In this document: positions 35,926 to 45,218 of the stretch, piece after piece
How positions within the stretch are numbered: position 1 is the first letter of the stretch
How the letters are laid out: each line of letters starts with the position of its first letter
NCBI RefSeq assembly: GCF_001905505.1
Contig: NZ_LIPG01000001.1
Coordinates: 1,527,764 to 1,591,763, forward strand
Source: Streptomyces sp. CB02058
GTDB taxonomy: Bacteria; Actinomycetota; Actinomycetes; Streptomycetales; Streptomycetaceae
Length of the DNA: 64,000 nucleotides
Reading direction: 5' to 3'
Notes under the pieces: generated by a model
Database searches by the model: none
Seen by the model: the letters and a program-made list of their open reading frames with translations, nothing else
Told to the model about the DNA's origin: nothing
Position numbers and translations under genes: made by a program

Positions 35926-37800
35926 CTATTCACGGTCTTCCGCGGTGGAACGGCGACGCATGGCGAACAGCAGCCCGCCACCGGCGAGGACGACTACGGC
36001 GATACCGACACCGACGAGGACACCGGTGGAGCTGCCGCTGTCGCCGGACGAACCGCTCGACGCACCGGCGGCCGGGACGGCCGACCACCAGCTCCAGTAA
36101 CCGTCCTGACCGAAGATGTTGCCCCCGTCCGACGGCATGGTCGTGATCGACTTGATCTGGTCCGTGCGGTAGGCCTCGACGGCATTCGGGTACGCCATGA
36201 CGTTCATGTATCCCGTGTCGTACAGCCGCGACTCCATCTGCTTCACAAGATCGGCCCGTTTGGCGGGGTCGTACTCCGCCAGCTGCTTCGCGTAGAGCTC
36301 GTCGTACTGCTTGTCGCAGATGAAGTTGTCGGTCTGCGCGGTCTCCTTCGCCTTGGACGGCAGGGCGGCGCAGGTGTGGATCGACATGACGAAGTCGGGG
36401 TCGGGGTTGACGGACCAGCCGTCGAAGGCGAGGTCGTACTCACCCGAATACCAGGGGTCGGAGACGTTGTCGCGGCAGTCGACCTTCAGGCCGATGCCCA
36501 GATCGCCCCACCACTCCTGGAGGTACTTGCCGATCGCCTTGTCGTTCGGGTCCGTGGCGTGGCACAGGATGCGGAAGTCGAGCGGCTTGCCGTCCTTGCC
36601 GGCGCGCTTGCCGTCGCTGTTCTTCTTGTACCCCGCCTCGTCGAGCAGGGCGCCGGCCGCGGCCGGGTCGTAGGCCAGCTTCTGCTCGGCCGACGGCTTC
36701 CAGAAGTACGAGCCGTAGCGCGGCGGGATGTAGCCCTCACCCTCTATGGCGTAGCCCTGGAAGACCTTGTCGATGATGGTCGTGCGGTCCACGGCCATGA
36801 ACAGGGCCTGACGGACCTTCTGGTCCAGCAGCGCCGCGTGGCCGTCGCCGAACTTCTGGCCGTCCTTGGTCCGCGCGCCCGGGTTGGTGGCGAGTGCGTA
36901 GAAGCGCCGGCCGGGGGCGTCGTTCACCTTGATGTTCTCGGCGCTCTTCAGCGACGCGGCCTGAGCGGGCGTCAGGCTCGGGCTGCCGGCGACGAAGGAA
37001 ACTTCACCCTTTCGGAGGGCGGCGACGGCGGCGTCCTGGTCCTTGTAGTACCGGAAGACGAGCTCGTCGAACTTGGGCGCGCCCCGCCAGAAGTCCTTGT
37101 TGGCCTTGAGCTTCACATAGCTGTCGACCTTGAAGTCCGTCAGGATGAAGGGCCCGTTGCCGACGATCGGGAACTTCGTGTCGTTGTTGAACTTCGAGAA
37201 GTCGCCGACCTTCTCCCAGACGTGCTTGGGAACGATGGGCACGTCCAGCGCCGTCATCGTGGCCTGAGGCTGCTTCAGCTCTATGACCAGCTTGTCCGGG
37301 CTGGGAGCGGTCACCTTCTTGAAGTTGGCGACGAAGCTGCCGTTCGAGGTGGCGGCACCCTCGTCGGTCATCATCTTGTTGAAGGTCCACGCCGCGTCCT
37401 CGGCGGTGGCCTTCTCACCGTCCGTCCACTTCGAGTCGTCCCGGATGGTGTACGTCCACGTCAACTTGTCCGGCGAGGCCTCCCATTCGGTGGCGAGGCC
37501 CGGGATCGTGCGGCTGTCCTTGGCGTCGTAGTTGGTGAGGTAGTCGTACATCAGCCGGTGGATGCTCGTGGAGAGCAGCCGCTGCGCGAGGAACGGGCTC
37601 AGGGAGTCGACGCTCTGTGATACCGCGACCGTCAGGGTCGACTTCCCGTCGGCGGCCTGCGCTTCCTGTGGGGCGGGGGCGAGCGGATTTCCGGGGACGA
37701 CCGATCCGGCGGCCAGCGCCAGGGCGGCGGCTCCGGAGGCGAGAAGGATACGCAGGCGGCCGTGGGGGCGGGAGGAGCGTGGAGGGAATCTTGTGACCAT
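35926..37800 (-). CDS. Peptide ABC transporter substrate-binding protein with C-terminal membrane anchor
   Basis: 624 residues, SBP_bac_5 family. A Sec-type signal peptide with no lipobox cysteine (LASGAAALALAAGSVVPG, cleavage after EAQAA near 51) starts the protein. The binding domain shows TLTVAVSQSVDSLSPFLAQR, WTYTIRDDSKWTDGEKATAE and the EYDLAFDGWSVNPDPD stretch. A Ser/Gly-rich linker leads to a C-terminal helix (TGVLVGVGIAVVVLAGGGLL) and RRRS tail, so it is held by a transmembrane anchor instead of a lipid. First gene of the importer operon; GAGGT lies 10 bases before the ATG. Confidence 0.92.
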   Translation of the reverse strand: MVTRFPPRSSRPHGRLRILLASGAAALALAAGSVVPGNPLAPAPQEAQAADGKSTLTVAVSQSVDSLSPFLAQRLLSTSIHRLMYDYLTNYDAKDSRTIPGLATEWEASPDKLTWTYTIRDDSKWTDGEKATAEDAAWTFNKMMTDEGAATSNGSFVANFKKVTAPSPDKLVIELKQPQATMTALDVPIVPKHVWEKVGDFSKFNNDTKFPIVGNGPFILTDFKVDSYVKLKANKDFWRGAPKFDELVFRYYKDQDAAVAALRKGEVSFVAGSPSLTPAQAASLKSAENIKVNDAPGRRFYALATNPGARTKDGQKFGDGHAALLDQKVRQALFMAVDRTTIIDKVFQGYAIEGEGYIPPRYGSYFWKPSAEQKLAYDPAAAGALLDEAGYKKNSDGKRAGKDGKPLDFRILCHATDPNDKAIGKYLQEWWGDLGIGLKVDCRDNVSDPWYSGEYDLAFDGWSVNPDPDFVMSIHTCAALPSKAKETAQTDNFICDKQYDELYAKQLAEYDPAKRADLVKQMESRLYDTGYMNVMAYPNAVEAYRTDQIKSITTMPSDGGNIFGQDGYWSWWSAVPAAGASSGSSGDSGSSTGVLVGVGIAVVVLAGGGLLFAMRRRSTAEDRE

Positions 37801-37939
37801 GGACGTGGACCTCGCGTCATGACTCGCACGGTGAAGGCGGGCAGATCTCTGGTTCGCCAGCTGGTGAAGCGAAGGTTTATCAGCGGCGGTCGAGTCGCGT
37901 CAACGGTCGGCGAAACCGCGTGTGGTCTGCGGGAATGCG

Positions 37940-37977
37940 ATGAGGGCCCGCACCGTGTGGACGGTGCGGGCCCTCAT
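37940..37977 (-). terminator. Terminator of the MinD-like gene
   Basis: Perfect 17-bp inverted repeat (37940-37956 with 37961-37977) with a four-base loop, 20 bases beyond the stop of the minus-strand gene at 37998. It also insulates the peptide-transporter operon. The remaining 37801-37939 should hold that operon's promoter. Confidence 0.9.
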
Positions 37978-37997
37978 TGGTTTAGACCTCTACTGCC

Positions 37998-40900
37998 TTA
38001 CTGTTGAGGCGCCGAAGGTGGCTGCGGAGGGTGCTGTTGCCAGCCCGCCGGCGGAACGGGGCCTTGCAGTTCGGGCTGTCCGGGCTGATGTGCCTGGCCA
38101 TCGTGGTGCGCGGGCGCGTGGGGCGGTCCGGCCGGGTGTGCGCCGGGCTGTGCCTGCGGGGGCGGCGACTGCTGCCAGCTGTTGTCCTGCGCGCCCTGAC
38201 CGGGGTACGGCGGATAGGGCTGCTGGGGTGACGCGGGCTGCTGGGGCGGCTGCTGCCCCGGGTAGGGCTGCTGTCCCCCGTACGGCGGCTGGCCCGGGTA
38301 GGGCTGCTGCGGGGGGTAGGGCTGTCCGGGCTGCGGCTGCTGCGGCGCGTACTGCCCCTGGCCGGGCACCTGCTGACCGGGTGTCTGCGCGCCCGGCATC
38401 GGCGGCGCGTACTGCGGCGGCGGGCTGCTGCCGTCCGACGTCCACAGGCCCTGCTGCTGCTGGGCCCGCGCGAAGTCCTCGGCGACGAGCGCCGAGAGGT
38501 TGAAGTAGGCCTCGCGGGTCTTCGGGCGCATCATGTCGAGGTCGACCTCGGCGCCCGCCGACAGGTGCTCGTCGAACGGTACGACGACGACGCCCCGGCA
38601 GCGTGTCTCGAAGTGCTGCACGATGTCGTCGACCTTGATCATCTTGCCGGTCTCACGGACACCGGAGATGACGGTCAGGGACCGTTGCACCAGGTCGGCG
38701 TAGCCGTGCGCCGACAGCCAGTCCAGCGTGGTGGACGCGCTGGAGGCGCCGTCGACGGACGGCGTCGAGATGATGATCAGCTGGTCGGCGAGGTCCAGCA
38801 CACCACGCATCGCGCTGTAGAGCAGACCGGTGCCCGAGTCGGTGAGGATGATCGGGTACTGCTTGCCCAGGACGTCGATCGCCCGGCGGTAGTCCTCGTC
38901 GTTGAAGGTCGTGGAGACGGCCGGATCGACGTCGTTGGCGATGATCTCCAGACCGGAGGGCGCCTGCGAGGTGAAGCGGCGGATGTCCATGTACGAGTTG
39001 AGGTACGGGATCGCCTGGACCAGGTCGCGGATGGTGGCCCCGGTCTCGCGCCGCACACGGCGGCCGAGCGTACCGGCGTCCGGGTTGGCGTCGATGGCGA
39101 GGATCTTGTCCTGCCGCTCGGTGGCCAGGGTGGAGCCCAGCGCGGTGGTCGTCGTGGTCTTGCCGACACCGCCCTTGAGGCTGATGACCGCGATCCGGTA
39201 GCAGGACAGCACCGGGGTGCGGATCAGGTCCAGCTTGCGCTGGCGCTCCAGCTCCTCCTTCTTGCCGCCCAGCTTGAAGCGGGAGGCGCCGGAGGGGGTG
39301 CGGCTGCTCTTGGCCTTCTGCTTGCCCCGGACCAGCCGGTCCGACGAGAGCTCCACGGCGGCCGTGTAACCGAGCGGGGCGCCCGGCACGGAACGCTCGC
39401 GCTGGTCGTGCGTGACCGGGGTCGGCCAGGCGGCGCCGGTGCGAGGGTCGACGGGCGGCTGGTACGCCTCGGGCTGGTGCTGCGGCGGCTGCTGCTGGTG
39501 CGGCTGCTGCTGCGGGGCGGGCAGGTTCGGCGTGCCCTGGGCGGGCTGCTGGGGGACCTGCGGCGGGAGCGGGGCACCCTGCGCCGGGAACTGCGGCGGC
39601 TGGGGAGCCTGCGGGGCCGGGAAGCCGTAACCGCCCTGAGGCTGCGCGGCGGGCGGCAGCTGGGGCGCGCCCTGGGCGGGGAACGGCTGCTGCTGCGGCG
39701 CCTGCGGGAAGCCGTAACCACCCTGCGGCGCGGGGGCGTTGGGCGGAGCGGGCTGCTGCGGCGCCTGCTGCGCGGGGAGTGCGGGCTGCGCGGGCGCCGG
39801 GGGCTGCGGGAAGCCGTAGCCGCTGCCCTGGGGCTGGGGCTGGGGCTGGGCACCGGGCGTGGGCGCCTGGGGGAAGCCGTAACCACCCTGCGGTGCAGGG
39901 GTGTTGGGCAGCTGCGGCGCCTGCTGCGCGGGCGGCCCGCCCTGCGGGAAGCCGTAACCGCCCTGTGGCGCGGGCGCCTCGGGCCCGGCGGGCGGAGGAG
40001 GCGTCTGCGCGGGCGGCGGCGTCTGCGCGGGCGGCGGCGTCTGCGCGGGCCACTGGGCCGCGGGCTGCGGCGCACCGGGCTGCGGTGCGGCCGGCTGGAA
40101 CGCGGGCGGAAGCGGCGGAAGCGCGCCGGGTGCGGGCGGCGCCGGGGACCAGGGGGCGGGAACGTTCGACGGCGCGGCGTCCTGCGGTGCCGCGTCCTGC
40201 GGCACGGCGGCGGCCGGGAGCGCGTCGGCGGCGGGTGCTCCGGCCGGCGGGGTGTCCTGGGGTGCCTGGTCCGCCGGGGCATCGGAGGGCTCGTCCTCGG
40301 GTTCGCCGTCCGCGTCCGGGGCCTCGTCGTCCTCGGCCCGCACGGAGTCCCGTGCCGCGTCCGCGTCCGCCTCCGGGGCGTCCTCGTTCTCCTCGGAGTC
40401 CTGGACCGCCTTGTCGCCCACGGGCGCCGACGGGGCCGCTTCGTCGTCCTCGGACGGAGCCGGCTCGGGCGCGGCCGCGCCGGCCGACGAGGACACCGCG
40501 GCCTCGGCCTCGGCCGCCGCCTCACGCTCGGCGATCTCCCGCTTCAGCGCGGCGGGGGAGAAGCGCATGGTCGCGCCGCTCTCCACATCGCCGCCGCCGA
40601 ACGGGCCCGACGTGCCGGCCGGCTCGTCCGAAGCCGGCGAGGGTGAGGCCGATGACGCCGACACGGGCTCGGGGGACGAGGACGCCGACGGCGCGGACTG
40701 CTCGGGCGAGGAGGCCGGCACGTCACTCGACGGCGCCGTGCCGGACGGCGTGGCCGGCGGCCAGCCGCCGTCGAATCCGCCGGGAGCCGGCAGCCCCGGC
40801 ACGGACAGCGGCGCCCCGTGCGGCGGCGGAGGGGGCGCCAGGTGCGACCCGGCCCCGCCCGACGAGTCCCCCGACGCGTTCTGGGTGTACCAGGCGGGAG

Positions 40901-41009
40901 GGGTGTAGTCGATGGTGAACTCACCCGTCATCTCGGCGGGCTCCGCGTCGGACGACTCGTCGACGGGTGCGTTCCATCCCCCGCGGATCTCGTCCCGATC
41001 GCCGTTCAC
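37998..41009 (-). CDS. Proline-rich MinD/ParA-like ATPase of the ESX locus
   Basis: 1003 residues from GTG 41009, with AGGAGG 7 bases upstream. The first ~600 residues are disordered Pro/Ala/Gln/Glu-rich sequence with five GYGFP repeats and three PPPAQT units. A MinD/ParA-type ATPase follows: deviant Walker A KGGVGKT (K612-T618), [16 protein letters not shown] (switch I), [18 protein letters not shown] and [17 protein letters not shown] ~130-residue Pro/Gln/Gly/Tyr-rich tail ends the protein. The layout resembles mycobacterial EspI, a proline-rich MinD-like ESX-1 protein. The ESX-locus context suggests a role in secretion or its regulation. Confidence 0.85.
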   Translation of the reverse strand: MNGDRDEIRGGWNAPVDESSDAEPAEMTGEFTIDYTPPAWYTQNASGDSSGGAGSHLAPPPPPHGAPLSVPGLPAPGGFDGGWPPATPSGTAPSSDVPASSPEQSAPSASSSPEPVSASSASPSPASDEPAGTSGPFGGGDVESGATMRFSPAALKREIAEREAAAEAEAAVSSSAGAAAPEPAPSEDDEAAPSAPVGDKAVQDSEENEDAPEADADAARDSVRAEDDEAPDADGEPEDEPSDAPADQAPQDTPPAGAPAADALPAAAVPQDAAPQDAAPSNVPAPWSPAPPAPGALPPLPPAFQPAAPQPGAPQPAAQWPAQTPPPAQTPPPAQTPPPPAGPEAPAPQGGYGFPQGGPPAQQAPQLPNTPAPQGGYGFPQAPTPGAQPQPQPQGSGYGFPQPPAPAQPALPAQQAPQQPAPPNAPAPQGGYGFPQAPQQQPFPAQGAPQLPPAAQPQGGYGFPAPQAPQPPQFPAQGAPLPPQVPQQPAQGTPNLPAPQQQPHQQQPPQHQPEAYQPPVDPRTGAAWPTPVTHDQRERSVPGAPLGYTAAVELSSDRLVRGKQKAKSSRTPSGASRFKLGGKKEELERQRKLDLIRTPVLSCYRIAVISLKGGVGKTTTTTALGSTLATERQDKILAIDANPDAGTLGRRVRRETGATIRDLVQAIPYLNSYMDIRRFTSQAPSGLEIIANDVDPAVSTTFNDEDYRRAIDVLGKQYPIILTDSGTGLLYSAMRGVLDLADQLIIISTPSVDGASSASTTLDWLSAHGYADLVQRSLTVISGVRETGKMIKVDDIVQHFETRCRGVVVVPFDEHLSAGAEVDLDMMRPKTREAYFNLSALVAEDFARAQQQQGLWTSDGSSPPPQYAPPMPGAQTPGQQVPGQGQYAPQQPQPGQPYPPQQPYPGQPPYGGQQPYPGQQPPQQPASPQQPYPPYPGQGAQDNSWQQSPPPQAQPGAHPAGPPHAPAHHDGQAHQPGQPELQGPVPPAGWQQHPPQPPSAPQQ
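39610..40050. repeat. In-frame coding repeats of the MinD-like gene
   Basis: GAAGCCGTA (part of the complement of Gly-Tyr-Gly-Phe-Pro codons) recurs at 39621, 39708, 39810, 39873 and 39948, always multiples of 3 apart. An 18-bp unit encoding Pro-Pro-Pro-Ala-Gln-Thr is tandemly repeated three times around 40000-40050. Confidence 0.75.
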
Positions 41010-41330
41010 TTTGCCTCCTGGTGTGGTCGAGCACCCTTGTGCCGTGGTGGGTGGGGGCGACCGTTCCCGTTGTCCGATCCGCCCGGCTCTCCCCCTTGCG
41101 ACGCGCAGTGCCTGCCCGCAGGTTCCTCTGCCGCCCCTGCCCACCCTAATCGCCATGAGGCGCACAACGGCAGGCCGTATCGCAGGGGAAGAACTGTCCA
41201 GTAGGTCACGTCCCGCCACAAGTGAACCAAGTGTGAAGACAGGGACGGGTCGAAGTGGCCCAAAACGTACATCTACCGGTACGGAGCGGGCCGTTCTCCA
41301 CCCACCGGTCCCCGCGCCGTACGGACCCGC
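41010..41330. other. 321-bp intergenic stretch between two minus-strand ESX genes
   Basis: No convincing gene. It holds the ribosome binding site of the MinD-like gene at its left end and a hairpin (41279-41322) at its right end; the middle must carry the MinD-like gene's promoter, but I cannot fix boxes. Confidence 0.6.
41279..41322 (-). terminator. Probable terminator after the unknown ESX-locus gene
   Basis: GTACGGAGCGGG (41279-41290) pairs with CCCGCGCCGTAC (41311-41322) with a single mismatch and a 20-base loop, just past the stop codon at 41331. Confidence 0.55.
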
Positions 41331-42053
41331 TCAGTCCATCCGGCGCGCACTGCCCAGCAGTCCGGACTCGGCGTCCGTCGCCTGGGTCATCACGAACTGC
41401 CGGTCCCGGTCCGTGCACCAAAGGGTGACCCCGTCGGCCAGGGTGGACAGCGCCTGCGTCTCACCGGCCGGCAGATTCATGATCCGGCCGATCTGCGCGG
41501 CCTCGTCCGGAGACACCCGCTGCACGCCGACGAGCGCGGACTTCTCCATCAGCCGGGGCGCCACCGGGCTCAGATAGGGCAGCAGGGTGACCACGGACTG
41601 CCAGGGGCCTGCCACCACCCGCCCGCGCGGCGGGCGCATCCCGCAGTCCCGGATCACGACCACCGGGGAGCCGGCCGACGCGCCCTGCGGCGGCACCCGC
41701 CCCACATCGTGCAGCGAGATGCACGGCTGGCCGCCGCCCGCCGCCTGTGCGAGAGCCGTCCAGGCCTGCGCGCGCCCGGTCTCCACCGCGATCCGCGCGC
41801 CCGTCGCCGCCGCCCGCAGCGCCAGCACCTGCGCGGTCCACAGCCCGCCGATCAGCGTGATCTCGTACGGGGTCGGCCGGTTGATGCCCAGCACCGCCGG
41901 ACGGCCCTCCGCGTCCACGCCGATCACCGTGCCGTCGTCCCCGACGGGCACGGCCAGCGAGGCCAGTTCGTCGAAGGACACCGTGTGCCGGCCGCGGCGC
42001 GGGCCGATCAGACCGAAGCCCAGCCGGGACCGGGCGCTCGTGGTGGCGGACAT
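41331..42053 (-). CDS. Conserved-looking hypothetical protein of the ESX locus
   Basis: 240 residues, no signal peptide and no clear transmembrane helix. The start overlaps the eccE stop by one base (TGATG), so it is co-translated with EccE. Visible features: RSRLGFGLIGPRRGRHTVSF at the N-terminus, a repeated alternation of hydrophobic strands (TVIGVDAEGRPAVLGI, SPVVVIRDCG), a GGLWTAQVLALRAAATGARI helix and CTDRDRQFVM near the end. This reads as an alpha-beta protein of unknown family. From position it is likely an accessory or regulatory component of type VII secretion. Confidence 0.7.
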   Translation of the reverse strand: MSATTSARSRLGFGLIGPRRGRHTVSFDELASLAVPVGDDGTVIGVDAEGRPAVLGINRPTPYEITLIGGLWTAQVLALRAAATGARIAVETGRAQAWTALAQAAGGGQPCISLHDVGRVPPQGASAGSPVVVIRDCGMRPPRGRVVAGPWQSVVTLLPYLSPVAPRLMEKSALVGVQRVSPDEAAQIGRIMNLPAGETQALSTLADGVTLWCTDRDRQFVMTQATDAESGLLGSARRMD

Positions 42054-43405
42054 CAGCGGGTACCCCCGAGCGGCAGCGTGGCGAGCACACCGGGCAGCTG
42101 CTCGCGGTCCAGCCGGACCAGCGAGGCCTTCACACCCCGTGCGGTGCGCTCCAGTTCATGACGGGCCGCGAGGAGCTCCTCGTCGCTGCGCCCGGTGATA
42201 CGGACATGCCCTGTGACCGACACCGCGGAGCGGTCGCCGTGGCCCAGGGTCAGGCTGAAGGTCGTCGCCAGCGCCGGGATCGACGTGAGCAGCGCGATCA
42301 GCTGCGGCATGGAGGCGCCGCCCCCGCCGAGGTGCGGCCAGCGGCTCACCCAGTAGCTGGTGTGCCACCGGTCGTCGCACCGCCAGGTGCGCGAGGTCTC
42401 CTCCGTGCGGCGGCCCGGCGTCTCCGACCGGCTGGCCTGCGCCATGGCCAGCGGGCTGACGCACGCCGACGTCGCGATGGCCGAGGTCAGTTCCTGCTCC
42501 GTCAGCACGGTCGCCCGGAACCCGGCACCCGTCAGCCGGCTCGCCAGCTGGTCGGCCGCGCGTACCGCGCACTTCTGCGCACCGGTGATCCCGCCGCCGC
42601 GCGCCTCCACGGCCTCCGGGCAGAGCTCCGGGTCCAGCTTCAGCGCGATCCAGGTGATCCGCAGCGCCGGCGAGCCCGTCTGCGCCTGCAGCGGGCCGTA
42701 GTTGCGCGCGGCCACCGACTGCGGCGGGAGGTGGGGGGCCGGAGCGGGCTGGGTGTGCTGCACGATCTGCGCCGACTCCAGCCGGATCCCGTCGACCTCC
42801 AGGACCTCCCGCACGAGGGCCAGCGGCAGCGGCCGTGCCGAACGGTCCGGCCGCAGCGCCGTGGCGTCCGACTCGACCTGGACGACGGCCGAGAGATACG
42901 TACCGTCGCCGATCATCCCGACCGGACGCCGGTCGCGGTCGCTGAACGAGTAGGTGCGCAGGGCGGGTTCGCACTCCACCGCGGGGGCGAGCCCCGGCTC
43001 CGTGCCCACCGGGACCGTCAGCGTGGCCGCCCGGCGCGTACGGGCGCGCAGCGCGAACACCGTGCCCAGCCACTCCGGCAGCGAACGGCGGTGGCGGCGG
43101 ACCACGGCGAGCAGCACCAGGACGGCCGCGACGGCGCCCGCGGGCACCATGAGCAGCGGCTCGATCACCCAGGCCGCCAGGAGCAGCGCGGCCGCGATTT
43201 CGATCAGTACGAGTTGTTGCAATCGGAACGAACCGATCTGTCCGGCACGTCCGTTCAGCCGCGGGGCCGCAGCGCCGCCGGGGCCCTGGGGGCCGCTCGG
43301 AGACGTACGGGAACCACGGCGGGAAGCCCCGGGGCGGCCCGTTCCGGGACCCCCGGAAGGCTGTGTGTTCCCGGCCGGACGTGTCCGCGTCGCGGAAGCC
43401 ATCAT
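42053..43405 (-). CDS. eccE: Type VII secretion protein EccE
   Basis: 450 residues from ATG 43405, with GGGGGAA 8 bases upstream; a GTG at 43483 would add 26 residues. A basic, Pro/Gly-rich start (about 1-60) leads to two adjacent transmembrane helices (QLVLIEIAAALLLAAWVIEP and PAGAVAAVLVLLAVV). The long soluble part includes WLGTVFALRARTRRAATLTV and later WVSRWPHLGGGGASMPQLIA, consistent with the peripheral ESX membrane component EccE. It is divergently arranged from eccB. Confidence 0.85.
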   Translation of the reverse strand: MMASATRTRPAGNTQPSGGPGTGRPGASRRGSRTSPSGPQGPGGAAAPRLNGRAGQIGSFRLQQLVLIEIAAALLLAAWVIEPLLMVPAGAVAAVLVLLAVVRRHRRSLPEWLGTVFALRARTRRAATLTVPVGTEPGLAPAVECEPALRTYSFSDRDRRPVGMIGDGTYLSAVVQVESDATALRPDRSARPLPLALVREVLEVDGIRLESAQIVQHTQPAPAPHLPPQSVAARNYGPLQAQTGSPALRITWIALKLDPELCPEAVEARGGGITGAQKCAVRAADQLASRLTGAGFRATVLTEQELTSAIATSACVSPLAMAQASRSETPGRRTEETSRTWRCDDRWHTSYWVSRWPHLGGGGASMPQLIALLTSIPALATTFSLTLGHGDRSAVSVTGHVRITGRSDEELLAARHELERTARGVKASLVRLDREQLPGVLATLPLGGTR

Positions 43406-43627
43406 TCCGGCATTCCCCCGTTCATAAGGCCCCAACTCAACCCGATCGCCCCGCTCCCGCCGGGGCTTCGGCGGCTGGATCACCCTACCCGCCCCACCGG
43501 CGCGCGGGATCAGCAGGCATAGTAGGGGGCCGGTCCGGCACCAGGTCCGGCAGCCGGGTCCGGCACAGGGGGCGGGGATGCGTACGCTCCTGGGCCGCGC
43601 GGGGAGACACGGGAGACAGACACACTC
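43406..43627. promoter_or_regulatory. Divergent promoter region eccE / eccB
   Basis: 222 bp between the start of the minus-strand eccE unit and the plus-strand eccB unit. It must drive both halves of the secretion locus. I see no obvious palindromic operator. Confidence 0.5.
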
Positions 43628-45172
43628 ATGGCATCACGGCGGGACGAGCTCAACGCGTACACCTTTGCGAAGAAGCGCACGGTGGCCGCATTCCTCCAAC
43701 CCTCGCCCACGGGTACCGAGGAGGGCGCCCCGCGCCCGCTGCGTGCGGTCGTCCCGAGCCTGATCGTCGGCGCGCTCATCATGGCCGGGTTCGGCGCCTG
43801 GGGGATGTTCAAGCCCACCGCGCCGAAGGACTGGGACAAGCCCGGCACCAAGGTGATCGTCGGCAAGAAGTCCACCACCCGCTACGTCGTCCTGGAGACG
43901 GGCGAGGGCAAGCAGAAGAAGACCCTGCTCCACCCCGTGCTCAACCTCGCGTCCGCCCGGCTGCTCCTCACCCCGCAGCAGTTCGACGTCATCCAGGTCG
44001 GGGACGACATCCTGGACGCGGGCAAGCCCCCGCGCGGACCGATCCTCGGCATCCCGTACGCCCCCGACCGGCTGCCCGAGGCCAAGGACGCGGGCACCGC
44101 CAAGCGGTGGGCGGTCTGCGAACAGCCCGGCGGCAAGGGCAACACCGTGCAGAAGGCGGCCTTCGTCCTCGCGGAGCGGGACGTCGCGCTGACCGAGGGC
44201 GCCGGCCGGCTCGACGGCGGACAGGTGCTCTACGTCCAGGGCCAGGACCAGGTCCGCTACCTCGTCGACGCGAGCGGTACGAAGTACCGCATCGACGAGA
44301 AGGCCACCGACAACGGCCACCTGACCAACGCGCTCGTCGGCAGCAGGCAGCCGCAGGCCGTCACCGACGACTGGCTCGCCACCCTGCACGAGGGCAGCCC
44401 GCTCGTCTTCCCGCAGATCCCCGGCACGGTCGGCGCGCCCGCGCACATCCAGGGCCAGCTCTCCGCCGAGGAGAACAAGGTCGGCATGGTCCTGCGGACC
44501 CGGACCGGCGAGGGCACGACGCATTACGTCGTCCTCGACGGCAAGGTCCAGCCGGTCTCCGAATTCACCGCCTGGCTGCTGATCAACTCCCCGCAGACCG
44601 CGCCCCTGAACCTCGACAGCGAGGCCCGCGCCGTCGGGCTCCAGGACTTCGTGCCGGACGCGACGACCTTCGAGGGCCAGGCCGCCCACTGGCCGGCCCA
44701 CAAGGCCGAGCAGATCAACTCGGCGGGTGGGGACGGCAGTCGGGACACCATCTGCAGCGTGCTGCGCAAGGTCGACGACAAGGGCCGTACGACGCTGAGC
44801 ACCTGGGCGGGCACCGCCTACCCCGCCGCCATCAACGCCGGCGGCACCAGCACCTACGTCACCCCCGGCAGCGGACTCCTCTACACCCAGGTCCGGGGCG
44901 AGCAGACCAGGCCCGACGGCTCACTCTTCCTGGTGACCGACACGGGACTGCGGTACGCGGTCCAGGCGAACGGCGACAGTGACGCCGAGCGCTCCGACAT
45001 CGGCACCGGCGACCAGCAGACCCAGGACGGCAGGCCGGAGGCCAGCCAGGCACAGATCCGGCTGGGCTACGAGAAGGTCACCCCCTCGCTGGTACCGATC
45101 GCCTGGTCCGAATTCCTGTCCAAGGGCCCCAGGCTCGACACCAACAGCGCACGTCAGCCCCAGGGCTCGTAG
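43628..45172 (+). CDS. eccB: Type VII secretion protein EccB
   Basis: 514 residues. The conserved EccB start MASRRDELNAYTFAKKRTVA is followed by one transmembrane helix (PSLIVGALIMAGFGAWGMF), placing the remaining ~440 residues outside the cytoplasm. Repeat-like domains contain RLLLTPQQFDVIQVGDDILD, CSV-type Cys (WAVCEQPG and TICSVLRKV) and a C-terminal GLRYAVQANGDS. EccB is a core ESX membrane-complex subunit. It is followed 46 bp later by mycP. Confidence 0.93.
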   Translation: MASRRDELNAYTFAKKRTVAAFLQPSPTGTEEGAPRPLRAVVPSLIVGALIMAGFGAWGMFKPTAPKDWDKPGTKVIVGKKSTTRYVVLETGEGKQKKTLLHPVLNLASARLLLTPQQFDVIQVGDDILDAGKPPRGPILGIPYAPDRLPEAKDAGTAKRWAVCEQPGGKGNTVQKAAFVLAERDVALTEGAGRLDGGQVLYVQGQDQVRYLVDASGTKYRIDEKATDNGHLTNALVGSRQPQAVTDDWLATLHEGSPLVFPQIPGTVGAPAHIQGQLSAEENKVGMVLRTRTGEGTTHYVVLDGKVQPVSEFTAWLLINSPQTAPLNLDSEARAVGLQDFVPDATTFEGQAAHWPAHKAEQINSAGGDGSRDTICSVLRKVDDKGRTTLSTWAGTAYPAAINAGGTSTYVTPGSGLLYTQVRGEQTRPDGSLFLVTDTGLRYAVQANGDSDAERSDIGTGDQQTQDGRPEASQAQIRLGYEKVTPSLVPIAWSEFLSKGPRLDTNSARQPQGS

Positions 45173-45218
45173 CCGCACCGGCATCGTCACGCACGCGGGA
45201 CCCGGGGGAGAGGAACAG

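Noticed and set aside
39610..40050. Regularly recurring 9-mer that might suggest a CRISPR array
   Set aside because: Spacings are in-frame multiples of 3 and encode GYGFP repeats; there are no uniform spacers or cas genes.
41006..41272. 88-residue frame upstream of the MinD-like gene
   Set aside because: No family, poor codon use and it covers the promoter and ribosome binding site of the MinD-like gene.
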